From assembly GCA_964036665.1 (NCBI GenBank), contig OZ038529.1, forward strand, positions 13,648,060-13,712,059: a stretch of 64,000 bases of DNA, given 5' to 3'. Below, piece after piece: positions 38,489 through 52,598 of the stretch (position 1 is its first letter; each line of letters begins with the position of its first letter). The translations under genes and the position numbers were made by a program. The DNA is from Gordius sp. MW1. Its lineage: Eukaryota > Nematomorpha > Gordioida > Gordea > Gordiidae. A model generated the notes under the pieces. That model saw nothing but the letters and a program-made list of their open reading frames with translations, had not been told where the DNA came from and searched no databases.

Positions 38489-41400
38489 TGCGATCATGAG
38501 TTTAAAGTAATAGTTTTCTAATTCTGATAAATTTTTACTTTTTATCATCGAAACGACGTATGAAAACGACAACTTTTATCGGATGCATACGGTTGAAAGA
38601 AAAATATGTGAAAAATTTTGAGGTAAAAATATTTATTTTTTTCGATTCTATGTGAAAGAGCATGAAAAAATATATAAAAGTAAGCCAATTTCAGAATCCT
38701 ATTATCCTCGATTGACTTCCGAAAAGAGGTTTTAAGCTGCGAGAACTATCATTTTGACAAAAGACAACGTTTTATTGTTGCGATTAGTTTGTTGTATCGC
38801 AACGTGAGTGCTTAATTTTTCAAAAATGCACTATGCGATCATGATTTTAAAGTAATAGTTTTCTGATTCTGATAAATTTTTACTTTTTATCATCGAAACC
38901 ACGTCTGAAAACGACAACTTTCATCGGATGCATACGGTTCAAAGAAAAATATGTGAAAAATTTAGAGGTAAAAATATTTATTTTTTTCGATTTTATGTGA
39001 AAGAGCATGAAAAAATATATAAAAGTAAGCCAATTTGATAATCCTATTATCCTCGATTGACTTCCGAAAAGAGGTTTTAAGCTGCGAGAACTATCATTTT
39101 GTCAAAAGACAACGTTTTATTGTTGCGATTAGTTTGTTGTAACGCAACGTGAGTGCTTAATTTATGAAAATAGCTCTATGCGATCATGATTTCAAAGTAA
39201 TAGTTTTCAGATTCTAATTTTTACTTGGGAGCATAGAAACCACGTCTGAAAACGACATCTTTCATTGGATGAATACGGTTCAAAAAAAATATGTGAAAAA
39301 TTTTGAGGTAAAAATATTTATATTTTTCGATTCTATGTGAAAGAGCATAAAAAAATATATAAAAGTAAGCCAATTTGAGAATCCTATTATCCTCGATTGA
39401 CTTCCGAAAAGAGGTTTTAAGCTGCGAGAACTATCATTTTAACAAAAGACAACGTTTTATTGTTGCGATTAGTTTGTTGTATCGCAACGTAAGTGCTTAA
39501 TTTTTGAAAATGGCTCTATGCGATCATGATTTTAAAGTAATAGTTTTCTAATTCTGATAAATTTTTACTTTTTATCATCGAAACGACGTCTGAAAACGAC
39601 AACTTTCATCGGATGCATACGGTTGAAAGAAAAATATGTGAAAAATTTTAAGGTAAAAATATTTATTCTTTTCGATTCTATGTGAAAGAGCATGAAAAAA
39701 TATATAAAAGTAAGCCAATTTGAGAATCCTATTATCCTCGATTTACTTCCGAAAAGAGGTTTTAAGCTGCCAGAACTATTCATTTTGACAAAAGACAACG
39801 TTTTATTGTGCGATTAGTTTGTTGTATCCCAACGTGAGTGCTGAATTTTTCAAAAATGCACTATGCGATCATGATTTTAAAGTAATAGTTTTCTAATTCT
39901 GATAAATTTTTACTTTTTATCATCGAAACGACGTCTGAAAACGACAACTTTCATCGGATGCATACGGTTGAAAGAAAAATATGTAAAAAATTTTAAGGTA
40001 AAAATATTTATTCTTTTCGATTCTATGTGAAAGAGCATGAAAAAATATATAAAAGTAAGCCAATTTGAGAATCCTATTATCCTCGATTGACTTCCGAAAA
40101 GAGGTTTTAAGCTGCGAGAACTATCATTTTGATAAAAGACAACGTTTTATTGTTGCGATTAGTTTGTTGTATCGCAACGTGAGTGCTTAATTTTTGAAAA
40201 TGGCTCTATGCGATCATGATTCCAAAGTAATAGTTTTCAAATTCTGATAAATTTTTACTTGGGATCATAGAAATTACGTCTGAATACGATATCTTTCATC
40301 GGATGAATACGGTTCAAATAAAAATATGTGAAAAATTTTGAGGTAAAAATATTTATTTTTTTCGATTCTATGTGAAAGAGCATAAAAAAATATATAAAAG
40401 TAAGCCAATTTGAGAATCCTATTATCCTCGATTGACTTCCGAAAAGAGGTTTTAAGCTTCGAGAACTATCATTTTGACAAAAGACAACGTTTTATTGTTG
40501 CGATTAGTTTGTTGTAAACGTGAGTGCTTAATTTTCCAAAAATGCACTATGCGATCATGATTTTAAAGTAATAGTTTTCTGATTCTGATAAATTTTTACT
40601 TTTTATCATCGAAATTACATCTGAAAACGACAACTTTCATCGGATGCATACGGTTCAAAGAAAAATATGAGAAAAATTTCGAGGTAAAAATATTTATTTT
40701 TTTCGATTCTATGTGAAAGAGCATGAAAAAATATATAAAAGTAAGCCAATTTGAGAATCCTATTATCCTCGATTGACTTCCGAAAAGAGGTTTTAAGCTG
40801 CAAGAACTATCATTTTGACAAAAGACAACGTTTTATTGTTGCGATTAGTTTGTTGTATCGCAACGTGAGTGCTTAATTTTTGAAAATGGCTCTATGCGAT
40901 CATGATTTCAAAGTAATAGTTTTTAGATTCTGATAAATTTTTACTTGGGATCATAGAAACCACGTCTGAATACGACACCTTTCATCGGATGAATACGGTT
41001 CAAAGAAAAATATGTGAAAAATTTTGAGGTAAAAATATTTATTTTTTTCGATTCTATGTGAAAGAGCATGAAAAAATATATAAAAGTAAGCCAATTTGAG
41101 AATCCTATTATCCTCGATTTACTTCCGAAAAGAGGTTTTAAGCTGCCAGAACTATTCATTTTGACAAAAGACAACGTTTTATTGTGCGATTAGTTTGTTG
41201 TATCCCAACGTGAGTGCTGAATTTTTCAAAAATGCACTATGCGATCATGATTTTAAAGTAATAGTTTTCTAGTTCTGATAAATTTTCACTTTTTATCATC
41301 GAAACGACGTCTGAAAACGACAACTTTCATCGGATGCATACGGTTGAAAGAAAAATATGTGAAAAATTTTGAGGTAAAAATATTTATTCTTTTCGATTCT

Positions 41401-42617
41401 ATGTGAAAGAGCATAAAAAAATATATAAAAGTAAGCCAATTTGAGAATCCTATTACCCTCGATTGACTTCCGAAAAGAGGTTTTAAGCTTCGAGAACTAT
41501 CATTTTGACAAAAGACAACGTTTTATTGTTGCGATTAGTTTGTTGTATCGCAACGTGAGTGCTTAATTTTTGAAAATGGCTCTATGCGATCATGATTTCA
41601 AAGTAATAGTTTTCAGATTCTGATAAATTTTTACTTGGGATCATAGAAATTACGTCTGAATACGACATCTTTCATCGGATGAATACGGTTCAAAGAAAAA
41701 TATGTGAAAAATTTTGAGGTAAAAATATTTATTTTTTTCGATTCTATGTGAAATAGCATGAAAAAATGTATAAAAGTAAGCCAATTTGAGAATCCTATTA
41801 TCCTCGATTGACTTCCGAAAAGAGGTTTTAAGCTGCGAGAACAATCATTTTGACAAAAGACAACGTTTTATTGTTGCGATTAGTTTGTTGTATCGCAACG
41901 TGAGTGCTTAATTTTCCAAAAATGCACTATGCGATCATGATTTTAAAGTAATAGTTTTCTGATTCTGATAAATTTTTACTTTTTATCATCGAAACGACGT
42001 CTGAAAACGACAACTTTCATCGGATGCATACGGTTGAAAGAAAAATATGTGAAAAATTTTGAGGTAATAATATTTATTCTTTTCGATTCTATGTGAAAGA
42101 GCATGAAAAAATATATAAAAATAAGCCAATATGAGAATCCTATTATCCTCGATTGACTTCCGAAAAGAGGTTTTAAGCTGCGAGAACTATCATTTTGACA
42201 AAAGACAACGTTTTATTGTTGCGATTAGTTTGTTGTATCGCAACGTGAGTGCTTAATTTTTGAAAATGGCTCTATGCGATCATGATTTCAAAGTAATAGT
42301 TTTCAGAAACTGATAAATTTTTACTCGGGATCATAGAAATTACGTCTGAATACGACATCTTTCATCGGTAATACGGTTCAAAGAAAAATATGTGAAAAAT
42401 TTTGAGGTAAAAATATTTATTTTTTTCGATTCTATGTGAAAGAGCATGAAAAAATATATAAAAGTAAGCCAATTTGAGAATCCTATTACCCTCGATTGAC
42501 TTCCGAAAAGAGGTTTTAAGCTTCGAGAACTATCATTTTGACAAAAGACAACGTTTTATTGTTGCGATTAGTTTGTTGTATCGCAACGTGAGTGCTTAAT
42601 CTTCCAAAAATGCACTA
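38489..42617. repeat. Mixed monomers; part copy of 34366-35395, part older A/B order
   Basis: Monomers 38489, 38834 and 39179 match 34366, 34711 and 35056 at a 4123-bp offset. Monomers 39519 and 39864 share TTTTAAGGTAAAAA and CTTTTCG, an adjacent duplication. From 40209 to 42274 the alternation of class B and A copies, including TGTATAAAAG with GAGAACAATC at 41585, resembles the left 17 kb of the window. Monomer 40209 has lost 4 bp in the right arm of the main inverted repeat (TTGTAAACG). Confidence 0.75.
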
Positions 42618-45600
42618 TCCGATCATGATTTTAAAGTAATAGTTTTCTGATTCTGATAAATTTTTACTTTTTATCATCGAAACCACATCTGAAAACGACA
42701 ACATTCATCGGATGCATACGGTTCAAAGAAAAATATGAGAAAAATTTCGAGGTAAAATATTTATTTTTTTCGATTCTATGTGAAAGAGCATGAAAAAATA
42801 TATAAAAGTAAGCCAATTTGAGAATCCTATTATCCTCGATTTACTTCCGAAAAGAGGTTTTAAGCTGCCAGAACTATTCATTTTGACAAAAGACAACGTT
42901 TTATTGTGCGATTAGTTTGTTGTATCCCAACGTGAGTGCTGAATTTTTCAAAAATGCACTATGCGATCATGAGTTTAAAGTAATAGTTTTCTAATTCTGA
43001 TAAATTTTTACTTTTTATCATCGAAACGACGTATGAAAACGACAACTTTTATCGGATGCATACGGTTGAAAGAAAAATATGTGAAAAATTTTGAGGTAAA
43101 AATATTTATTTTTTTCGATTCTATGTGAAAGAGCATGAAAAAATATATAAAAGTAAGCCAATTTCAGAATCCTATTATCCTCGATTGACTTCCGAAAAGA
43201 GGTTTTAAGCTGCGAGAACTATCATTTTGACAAAAGACAACGTTTTATTGTTGCGATTAGTTTGTTGTATCGCAACGTGAGTGCTTAATTTTTCAAAAAT
43301 GCACTATGCGATCATGATTTTAAAGTAATAGTTTTCTGATTCTGATAAATTTTTACTTTTTATCATCGAAACCACGTCTGAAAACGACAACTTTCATCGG
43401 ATGCATACGGTTCAAAGAAAAATATGTGAAAAATTTTGAGGTAAAAATATTTATTTTTTTCGATTTTATGTGAAAGAGCATGAAAAAATATATAAAAGTA
43501 AGCCAATTTGATAATCCTATTATCCTCGATTGACTTCCGAAAAGAGGTTTTAAGCTGCGAGAACTATCATTTTGTCAAAAGACAACGTTTTATTGTTGCG
43601 ATTAGTTTGTTGTAACGCAACGTGAGTGCTTAATTTATGAAAATAGCTCTATGCGATCATGATTTCAAAGTAATAGTTTTCAGATTCTAATTTTTACTTG
43701 GGAGCATAGAAACCACGTCTGAAAACGACATCTTTCATTGGATGAATACGGTTCAAAAAAAATATGTGAAAAATTTTGAGGTAAAAATATTTATATTTTT
43801 CGATTCTATGTGAAAGAGCATGAAAAAATATATAAAAGTAAGCCAATTTGAGAATCCTATTATCCTCGATTGACTTCCGAAAAGAGGTTTTAAGCTGCGA
43901 GAACTATCATTTTGACAAAAGACAACGTTTTATTGTTGCGATTAGTTTGTTGTATCGCAACGTAAGTGCTTAATTTTTGAAAATGGCTCTATGCGATCAT
44001 GATTTCAAAGTAATAGTTTTCAGATTCTGATAAATTTTTACTTGGGATTATAGAAATCACGTCTGAAAACGACAACTTTCATCGGATGCATACAGTTGAA
44101 AGAAAAATATGTGAAAAATTTTGAGGTAAAAATATTTATTTTTTTCGATTCTATGTGAAAGAGCATGAAAAAATATATAAAAGTAAGCCAATTTGAGAAT
44201 CCTATTATCCTCGATTGACTTCCGAAAAGAGGTTTTAAGCTGCGAGAACTATCATTTTGACAAAAGACAACGTTTTATTGTTGCGATTAGTTTGTTGTAT
44301 CGCAACGTGAGTGCTTAATTTTTCAAAAATGCACTATGCGATCATGATTTTAAAGTAATAGTTTTCTGATTCTTATAAATTTTTACTTTTTATCATCGAA
44401 ACCACGTCTGAAAACGACAACTTTCATCGAATGCATACGGTTCAAAGAAAAATATGAGAAAAATTTCGAGGTAAAAATATTTATTTTTTTCGATTCTATG
44501 TGAAAGAGCATGAAAAAATATATAAAAGTAAGCCAATTTGAGAATCCTATTATCCTCGATTGACTTCTGAAAAGAGGTTTTAAGCTGCGAGAACTATCAT
44601 TTTGACAAAAGACAACGTTTTATTGTTGCGATTAGTTTGTTGTATCGCAACGTGAGTGCTTAATTTTTCAAAAATGATGCGATCATGATTTTGAAGTAAT
44701 AGTTTTCTGATTCTGATAAATTTTTACTTTTTATCATCGAAACCACGTCTGAAAACGACAACTTTCATAGGATGCATACGGTTGAAAGAAAAATATGTGA
44801 AAAATTTTGAGGTAAAAGTATTTATTTTTTTCGATTCTATGTGAAAGAGCATGAAAAAATATATAAAAGTAAGCCAATTTGAGAATCCTATTATCCTCGA
44901 TTGACTTCCGAAAAGAGGTTTTAAGCTGCGAGAACTATCATTTTGACAAAAGACAACGTTTTATTGTTGCGATTAATTTGTTGTATCGCAACGTGAGTGC
45001 TTAATTTTTCAAAAATGCACTATGCGATCATGATTTTGAAGTAATAGTTTTCTGATTCTGATAAATTTTTACTTTTTATCATCGAAACCACGTCTGAAAA
45101 CGACAACTTTCATCGGATGCATACGGTTCAAAGAAAAATATGTGAAAAATTTCGAGGTAAAAATATTTATTTTTTTCGATTCTATGTGAAAGAGCATGAA
45201 AAAATATATAAAAGTAAGCCAATTTGAGAATCCTATTATCCTCGATTGACTTCCGAAAAGAGGTTTTAAGCTGCGAGAACTATCATTTTGACAAAAGACA
45301 ACGTTTTATTGTTGCGATTAGTTTGTTGTATCGCAACGTGAGTGCTTAATTTTTCAAAAATGCACTATGCGATCATGATTTTGAAGTAATAGTTTTCTGA
45401 TTCTGATAAATTTTTACTTTTTATCATCGAAACCACGTCTGAAAACGACAACTTTCATCGGATGCATACGGTTGAAAGAAAAATATGTGAAAAATTTTGA
45501 GGTAAAAATATTTATTTTTTTCGATTCTATGTGAAAGAGCATGAAAAAATATATAAAAGTAAGCCAATTTGAGAATCTTATTATCCTCGATTGACTTCCG

Positions 45601-45712
45601 AAAAGAGGTTTTAAGCTGCGAGAACTATCATTTTGACAAAAGACAACGTTTTATTGTTGCGATTAGTTTGTTGTATCGCACCGTGAGTGCTTAATTTTTC
45701 AAAAATGCACTA
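42618..45712. repeat. Block composed of copies of 32648-33990 and 35396-36771
   Basis: Monomers 42618, 42962, 43307 and 43652 match 32648, 32992, 33337 and 33682 at a constant 9970-bp offset. Monomers 43992, 44337, 44678 and 45023 match 35396, 35741, 36082 and 36427 at 8596 bp. The change of offset near 43.99 kb equals one four-monomer unit (1374 bp), so this block looks like the arrangement before, or after loss of, the local four-monomer duplication at 33-35.7 kb. Confidence 0.8.
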
Positions 45713-47778
45713 TGCGATCATGATTTTAAACTAATAGTTTTCTAATTCTGATAAATTTTTACTTTTTATCATTGAAACCACGTCTGAAAACGACAACTTT
45801 CATCGGATGCATACGGTTGAAAGAAAAATATGTGAAAAATTTTGAGGTAAAAATATATATTTTTTTCGATTCTTTGTGAAAGAGCATGAAAAAATATATA
45901 AAAGTAAGCCAATTTGAGAATCCTATTATCCTCGATTGACTTCCGAAAAGAGGTTTTAAGCTGCGAGAACTATCATTTTGACAAAAGACAACGTTTTATT
46001 GTTGCGGTTAGTTTGTTGTATCGCAACGTGAGTGCTTAATTTTCCAAAAATGCACTATGCGATCATGATTTTAAAGTAATAGTTTTCTGATTCTGATAAA
46101 TTTTTACTTTTTATCATCGAAACCACATCTGAAAACGACAACATTCATCGGATGCATACGGTTCAAAGAAAAATATGAGAAAAATTTCGAGGTAAAATAT
46201 TTATTTTTTTCGATTCTATGTGAAAGAGCATGAAAAAATATATAAAAGTAAGCCAATTTGAGAATCCTATTATCCTCGATTTACTTCCGAAAAGAGGTTT
46301 TAAGCTGCCAGAACTATTCATTTTGACAAAAGACAACGTTTTATTGTGCGATTAGTTTGTTGTATCCCAACGTGAGTGCTGAATTTTTCAAAAATGCACT
46401 ATGCGATCATGAGTTTAAAGTAATAGTTTTCTAATTCTGATAAATTTTTACTTTTTATCATCGAAACGACGTATGAAAACGACAACTTTCATCGAATGCA
46501 TACGGTTCAAAGAAAAATATGAGAAAAATTTCGAGGTAAAAATATTTATTTTTTTCGATTCTATGTGAAAGAGCATGAAAAAATATATAAAAGTAAGCCA
46601 ATTTGAGAATCCTATTATCCTCGATTGACTTCTGAAAAGAGGTTTTAAGCTGCGAGAACTATCATTTTGACAAAAGACAACGTTTTATTGTTGCGATTAG
46701 TTTGTTGTATCGCAACGTGAGTGCTTAATTTTTCAAAAATGATGCGATCATGATTTTGAAGTAATAGTTTTCTGATTCTGATAAATTTTTACTTTTTATC
46801 ATCGAAACCACGTCTGAAAACGACAACTTTCATAGGATGCATACGGTTGAAAGAAAAATATGTGAAAAATTTTGAGGTAAAAGTATTTATTTTTTTCGAT
46901 TCTATGTGAAAGAGCATGAAAAAATATATAAAAGTAAGCCAATTTGAGAATCCTATTATCCTCGATTGACTTCCGAAAAGAGGTTTTAAGCTGCGAGAAC
47001 TATCATTTTGACAAAAGACAACGTTTTATTGTTGCGATTAATTTGTTGTATCGCAACGTGAGTGCTTAATTTTTCAAAAATGCACTATGCGATCATGATT
47101 TTGAAGTAATAGTTTTCTGATTCTGATAAATTTTTACTTTTTATCATCGAAACCACGTCTGAAAACGACAACTTTCATCGGATGCATACGGTTCAAAGAA
47201 AAATATGTGAAAAATTTCGAGGTAAAAATATTTATTTTTTTCGATTCTATGTGAAAGAGCATGAAAAAATATATAAAAGTAAGCCAATTTGAGAATCTTA
47301 TTATCCTCGATTGACTTCCGAAAAGAGGTTTTAAGCTGCGAGAACTATCATTTTGACAAAAGACAACGTTTTATTGTTGCGATTAGTTTGTTGTATCGCA
47401 CCGTGAGTGCTTAATTTTTCAAAAATGCACTATCCGATCATGATTTTAAAGTAATAGTTTTCTGATTCTGATAAATTTTTACTTTTTATCATCGAAACCA
47501 CGTCTGAAAACGACAACTTTCATCGGATGAATACGGTTCAAAGAAAAATATGTGAAAAATTTCGAGGTAAAAATATTTATTTTTTTCGATTCTATGTGAA
47601 AGAGCATGAAAAAATACATAAAAGAAACCCAATTTGAGAATCCTATTATCCTCGATTGACTTCCGAAAAGAGGTTTTAAGCTGCCAGAACTATTCATTTT
47701 GACAAAAGACAACGTTTTATTGTTGCGATTAGTTTGTTGTATCGCAACGTGAGTGCTGAATTTTTCAAAAATGCACTA
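45713..47778. repeat. Six-monomer unit, copy 1 (2066 bp)
   Basis: Monomers start at 45713, 46058, 46402, 46743, 47088 and 47433. They match 47779, 48124, 48468, 48809 and 49154 at 2066 bp. The first carries AAACTAATAG, ATCATTGAAACC, AAAATATATATTTT and TTCTTTGTG, a set that also defines one member of the later tetramer. The third (46402) is chimeric: GAGTTTAAAG and GACGTATG on the left, CATCGAATGC and GACTTCTG on the right. Confidence 0.88.
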
Positions 47779-49236
47779 TGCGATCATGATTTTAAACTAA
47801 TAGTTTTCTAATTCTGATAAATTTTTACTTTTTATCATTGAAACCACGTCTGAAAACGACAACTTTCATCGGATGCATACGGTTGAAAGAAAAATATGTG
47901 AAAAATTTTGAGGTAAAAATATATATTTTTTTCGATTCTTTGTGAAAGAGCATGAAAAAATATATAAAAGTAAGCCAATTTGAGAATCCTATTATCCTCG
48001 ATTGACTTCCGAAAAGAGGTTTTAAGCTGCGAGAACTATCATTTTGACAAAAGACAACGTTTTATTGTTGCGGTTAGTTTGTTGTATCGCAACGTGAGTG
48101 CTTAATTTTCCAAAAATGCACTATGCGATCATGATTTTAAAGTAATAGTTTTCTGATTCTGATAAATTTTTACTTTTTATCATCGAAACCACATCTGAAA
48201 ACGACAACATTCATCGGATGCATACGGTTCAAAGAAAAATATGAGAAAAATTTCGAGGTAAAATATTTATTTTTTTCGATTCTATGTGAAAGAGCATGAA
48301 AAAATATATAAAAGTAAGCCAATTTGAGAATCCTATTATCCTCGATTTACTTCCGAAAAGAGGTTTTAAGCTGCCAGAACTATTCATTTTGACAAAAGAC
48401 AACGTTTTATTGTGCGATTAGTTTGTTGTATCCCAACGTGAGTGCTGAATTTTTCAAAAATGCACTATGCGATCATGAGTTTAAAGTAATAGTTTTCTAA
48501 TTCTGATAAATTTTTACTTTTTATCATCGAAACGACGTATGAAAACGACAACTTTCATCGAATGCATACGGTTCAAAGAAAAATATGAGAAAAATTTCGA
48601 GGTAAAAATATTTATTTTTTTCGATTCTATGTGAAAGAGCATGAAAAAATATATAAAAGTAAGCCAATTTGAGAATCCTATTATCCTCGATTGACTTCTG
48701 AAAAGAGGTTTTAAGCTGCGAGAACTATCATTTTGACAAAAGACAACGTTTTATTGTTGCGATTAGTTTGTTGTATCGCAACGTGAGTGCTTAATTTTTC
48801 AAAAATGATGCGATCATGATTTTGAAGTAATAGTTTTCTGATTCTGATAAATTTTTACTTTTTATCATCGAAACCACGTCTGAAAACGACAACTTTCATA
48901 GGATGCATACGGTTGAAAGAAAAATATGTGAAAAATTTTGAGGTAAAAGTATTTATTTTTTTCGATTCTATGTGAAAGAGCATGAAAAAATATATAAAAG
49001 TAAGCCAATTTGAGAATCCTATTATCCTCGATTGACTTCCGAAAAGAGGTTTTAAGCTGCGAGAACTATCATTTTGACAAAAGACAACGTTTTATTGTTG
49101 CGATTAATTTGTTGTATCGCAACGTGAGTGCTTAATTTTTCAAAAATGCACTATGCGATCATGATTTTGAAGTAATAGTTTTCTGATTCTGATAAATTTT
49201 TACTTTTTATCATCGAAACCACGTCTGAAAACGACA
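47779..49236. repeat. Six-monomer unit, copy 2, cut by a crossover
   Basis: This is the tandem copy of 45713 onward. It runs until the monomer at 49154, whose left part follows 47088 (GATTTTGAAG, CATCGAAACC). From about 49237 it switches to a copy of the monomer at 43652 (ACATCTTTCATTGG, CAAAAAAAATATG). The switch lies between 49215 and 49236. Confidence 0.85.
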
Positions 49237-51216
49237 TCTTTCATTGGATGAATACGGTTCAAAAAAAATATGTGAAAAATTTTGAGGTAAAAATATTTAT
49301 ATTTTTCGATTCTATGTGAAAGAGCATGAAAAAATATATAAAAGTAAGCCAATTTGAGAATCCTATTATCCTCGATTGACTTCCGAAAAGAGGTTTTAAG
49401 CTGCGAGAACTATCATTTTGACAAAAGACAACGTTTTATTGTTGCGATTAGTTTGTTGTATCGCAACGTAAGTGCTTAATTTTTGAAAATGGCTCTATGC
49501 GATCATGATTTCAAAGTAATAGTTTTCAGATTCTGATAAATTTTTACTTGGGATTATAGAAATCACGTCTGAAAACGACAACTTTCATCGGATGCATACA
49601 GTTGAAAGAAAAATATGTGAAAAATTTTGAGGTAAAAATATTTATTTTTTTCGATTCTATGTGAAAGAGCATGAAAAAATATATAAAAGTAAGCCAATTT
49701 GAGAATCCTATTATCCTCGATTGACTTCCGAAAAGAGGTTTTAAGCTGCGAGAACTATCATTTTGACAAAAGACAACGTTTTATTGTTGCGATTAGTTTG
49801 TTGTATCGCAACGTGAGTGCTTAATTTTTCAAAAATGCACTATGCGATCATGATTTTAAAGTAATAGTTTTCTGATTCTTATAAATTTTTACTTTTTATC
49901 ATCGAAACCACGTCTGAAAACGACAACTTTCATCGAATGCATACGGTTCAAAGAAAAATATGAGAAAAATTTCGAGGTAAAAATATATTTTTTTCGATTC
50001 TATGTGAAAGAGCATGAAAAAATATATAAAAGTAAGCCAATTTGAGAATCCTATTATCCTCGATTGACTTCTGAAAAGAGGTTTTAAGCTGCGAGAACTA
50101 TCATTTTGACAAAAGACAACGTTTTATTGTTGCGATTAGTTTGTTGTATCGCAACGTGAGTGCTTAATTTTTCAAAAATGATGCGATCATGATTTTGAAG
50201 TAATAGTTTTCTGATTCTGATAAATTTTTACTTTTTATCATCGAAACCACGTCTGAAAACGACAACTTTCATAGGATGCATACGGTTGAAAGAAAAATAT
50301 GTGAAAAATTTTGAGGTAAAAGTATTTATTTTTTTCGATTCTATGTGAAAGAGCATGAAAAAATATATAAAAGTAAGCCAATTTGAGAATCCTATTATCC
50401 TCGATTGACTTCCGAAAAGAGGTTTTAAGCTGCGAGAACTATCATTTTGACAAAAGACAACGTTTTATTGTTGCGATTAATTTGTTGTATCGCAACGTGA
50501 GTGCTTAATTTTTCAAAAATGCACTATGCGATCATGATTTTGAAGTAATAGTTTTCTGATTCTGATAAATTTTTACTTTTTATCATCGAAACCACGTCTG
50601 AAAACGACAACTTTCATCGGATGCATACGGTTCAAAGAAAAATATGTGAAAAATTTCGAGGTAAAAATATTTATTTTTTTCGATTCTATGTGAAAGAGCA
50701 TGAAAAAATATATAAAAGTAAGCCAATTTGAGAATCCTATTATCCTCGATTGACTTCCGAAAAGAGGTTTTAAGCTGCGAGAACTATCATTTTGACAAAA
50801 GACAACGTTTTATTGTTGCGATTAGTTTGTTGTATCGCAACGTGAGTGCTTAATTTTTCAAAAATGCACTATGCGATCATGATTTTGAAGTAATAGTTTT
50901 CTGATTCTGATAAATTTTTACTTTTTATCATCGAAACCACGTCTGAAAACGACAACTTTCATCGGATGCATACGGTTGAAAGAAAAATATGTGAAAAATT
51001 TTGAGGTAAAAATATTTATTTTTTTCGATTCTATGTGAAAGAGCATGAAAAAATATATAAAAGTAAGCCAATTTGAGAATCTTATTATCCTCGATTGACT
51101 TCCGAAAAGAGGTTTTAAGCTGCGAGAACTATCATTTTGACAAAAGACAACGTTTTATTGTTGCGATTAGTTTGTTGTATCGCACCGTGAGTGCTTAATT
51201 TTTCAAAAATGCACTA
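49237..51216. repeat. Displaced copy of 43731-45712
   Basis: The order of monomers and rare marks (GGATTATAGAAATCACG, GATTCTTATAAAT, AAATGATGCG, TTTCATAGGATG, GAATCTTATTATCC, CGCACCGTG) repeats 43731-45712 at an offset of 5506 bp. The offset falls to 5504 bp after a 2-bp loss in the T-run near 49985. The right end passes straight into the tetramer region. Confidence 0.85.
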
Positions 51217-52598
51217 TGCGATCATGATTTTAAAGTAATAGTTTTCTGATTCTGATAAATTTTTACTTTTTATCATCGAAACCACGTCTGAAAACGACAA
51301 CTTTCATCGGATGAATACGGTTCAAAGAAAAATATGTGAAAAATTTCGAGGTAAAAATATTTATTTTTTTCGATTCTATGTGAAAGAGCATGAAAAAATA
51401 CATAAAAGAAACCCAATTTGAGAATCCTATTATCCTCGATTGACTTCCGAAAAGAGGTTTTAAGCTGCCAGAACTATTCATTTTGACAAAAGACAACGTT
51501 TTATTGTTGCGATTAGTTTGTTGTATCGCAACGTGAGTGCTGAATTTTTCAAAAATGCACTATGCGATCATGATTTTAAACTAATAGTTTTCTAATTCTG
51601 ATAAATTTTTACTTTTTATCATTGAAACCACGTCTGAAAACGACAACTTTCATCGGATGCATACGGTTGAAAGAAAAATATGTGAAAAATTTTGAGGTAA
51701 AAATATATATTTTTTTCGATTCTTTGTGAAAGAGCATGAAAAAATATATAAAAGTAAGCCAATTTGAGAATCCTATTATCCTCGATTGACTTCCGAAAAG
51801 AGGTTTTAAGCTGCGAGAACTATCATTTTGACAAAAGACAACGTTTTATTGTTGCGGTTAGTTTGTTGTATCGCAACGTGAGTGCTTAATTTTCCAAAAA
51901 TGCACTATGCGATCATGATTTTAAAGTAATAGTTTTCTGATTCTGATAAATTTTTACTTTTTATCATCGAAACCACGTCTGAAAACGACAACTTTCATCG
52001 GATGCATACGGTTCAAAGAAAAATATGAGAAAAATTTTGAGGTAAAAATATTTATTTTTTTCGATTCTATGTGAAAGAGCATGAAAAAATATATAAAAGT
52101 AAGCCAATTTGAGAATCCTATTATCCTCGATTGACTTCCGAAAAGAGGTTTTAAGCTGCCAGAACTATTCATTTTGACAAAAGACAACGTTTTATTGTTG
52201 CGATTAGTTTGTTGTATCGCAACGTGAGTGCTTAATTTTTCAAAAATGCACTATGCGATCATGATTTTAAAGTAATAGTTTTCTAATTCTGATAAATTTT
52301 TACTTTTTATCATTGAAACCACGTCTGAAAAAGACAACTTTCATCGGATGCATACGGTTGAAAGAAAAATATGTGAAAAATTTTGAGGTAAAAATATATA
52401 TTTTTTTCGATTCTTTGTGAAAGAGCATGAAAAAATATATAAAAGTAAGCCAATTTGAGAATCCTATTCTCCTCGATTGGTTTCCGAAAAGAGGTTTTAA
52501 GCTGCGAGAACTATCATTTTGACAAAAGACAACGTTTTATTGTTGCGATTAGTTTGTTGTATCGCACCGTGAGTGCTTAATTTTTCAAAAATGCACTA
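51217..52598. repeat. Tetramer higher-order repeat unit 1 (1382 bp)
   Basis: Four distinguishable monomers: 51217 (TACATAAAAGAAACCC, CCAGAACTATTC), 51563 (AAACTAATAG, AAAATATATATTTT, TTCTTTGTG, TTGCGGTTAG), 51908 (TTTTCCAAAAATGC, GAGAAAAATTTTGAGG, CCAGAACTATTC) and 52254 (CTAATTCTG, TTCTCCTCGATTGG, CGCACCGTG). Lengths alternate 346, 345, 346 and 345 bp, which is why the unit is 1382 bp. Confidence 0.9.
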
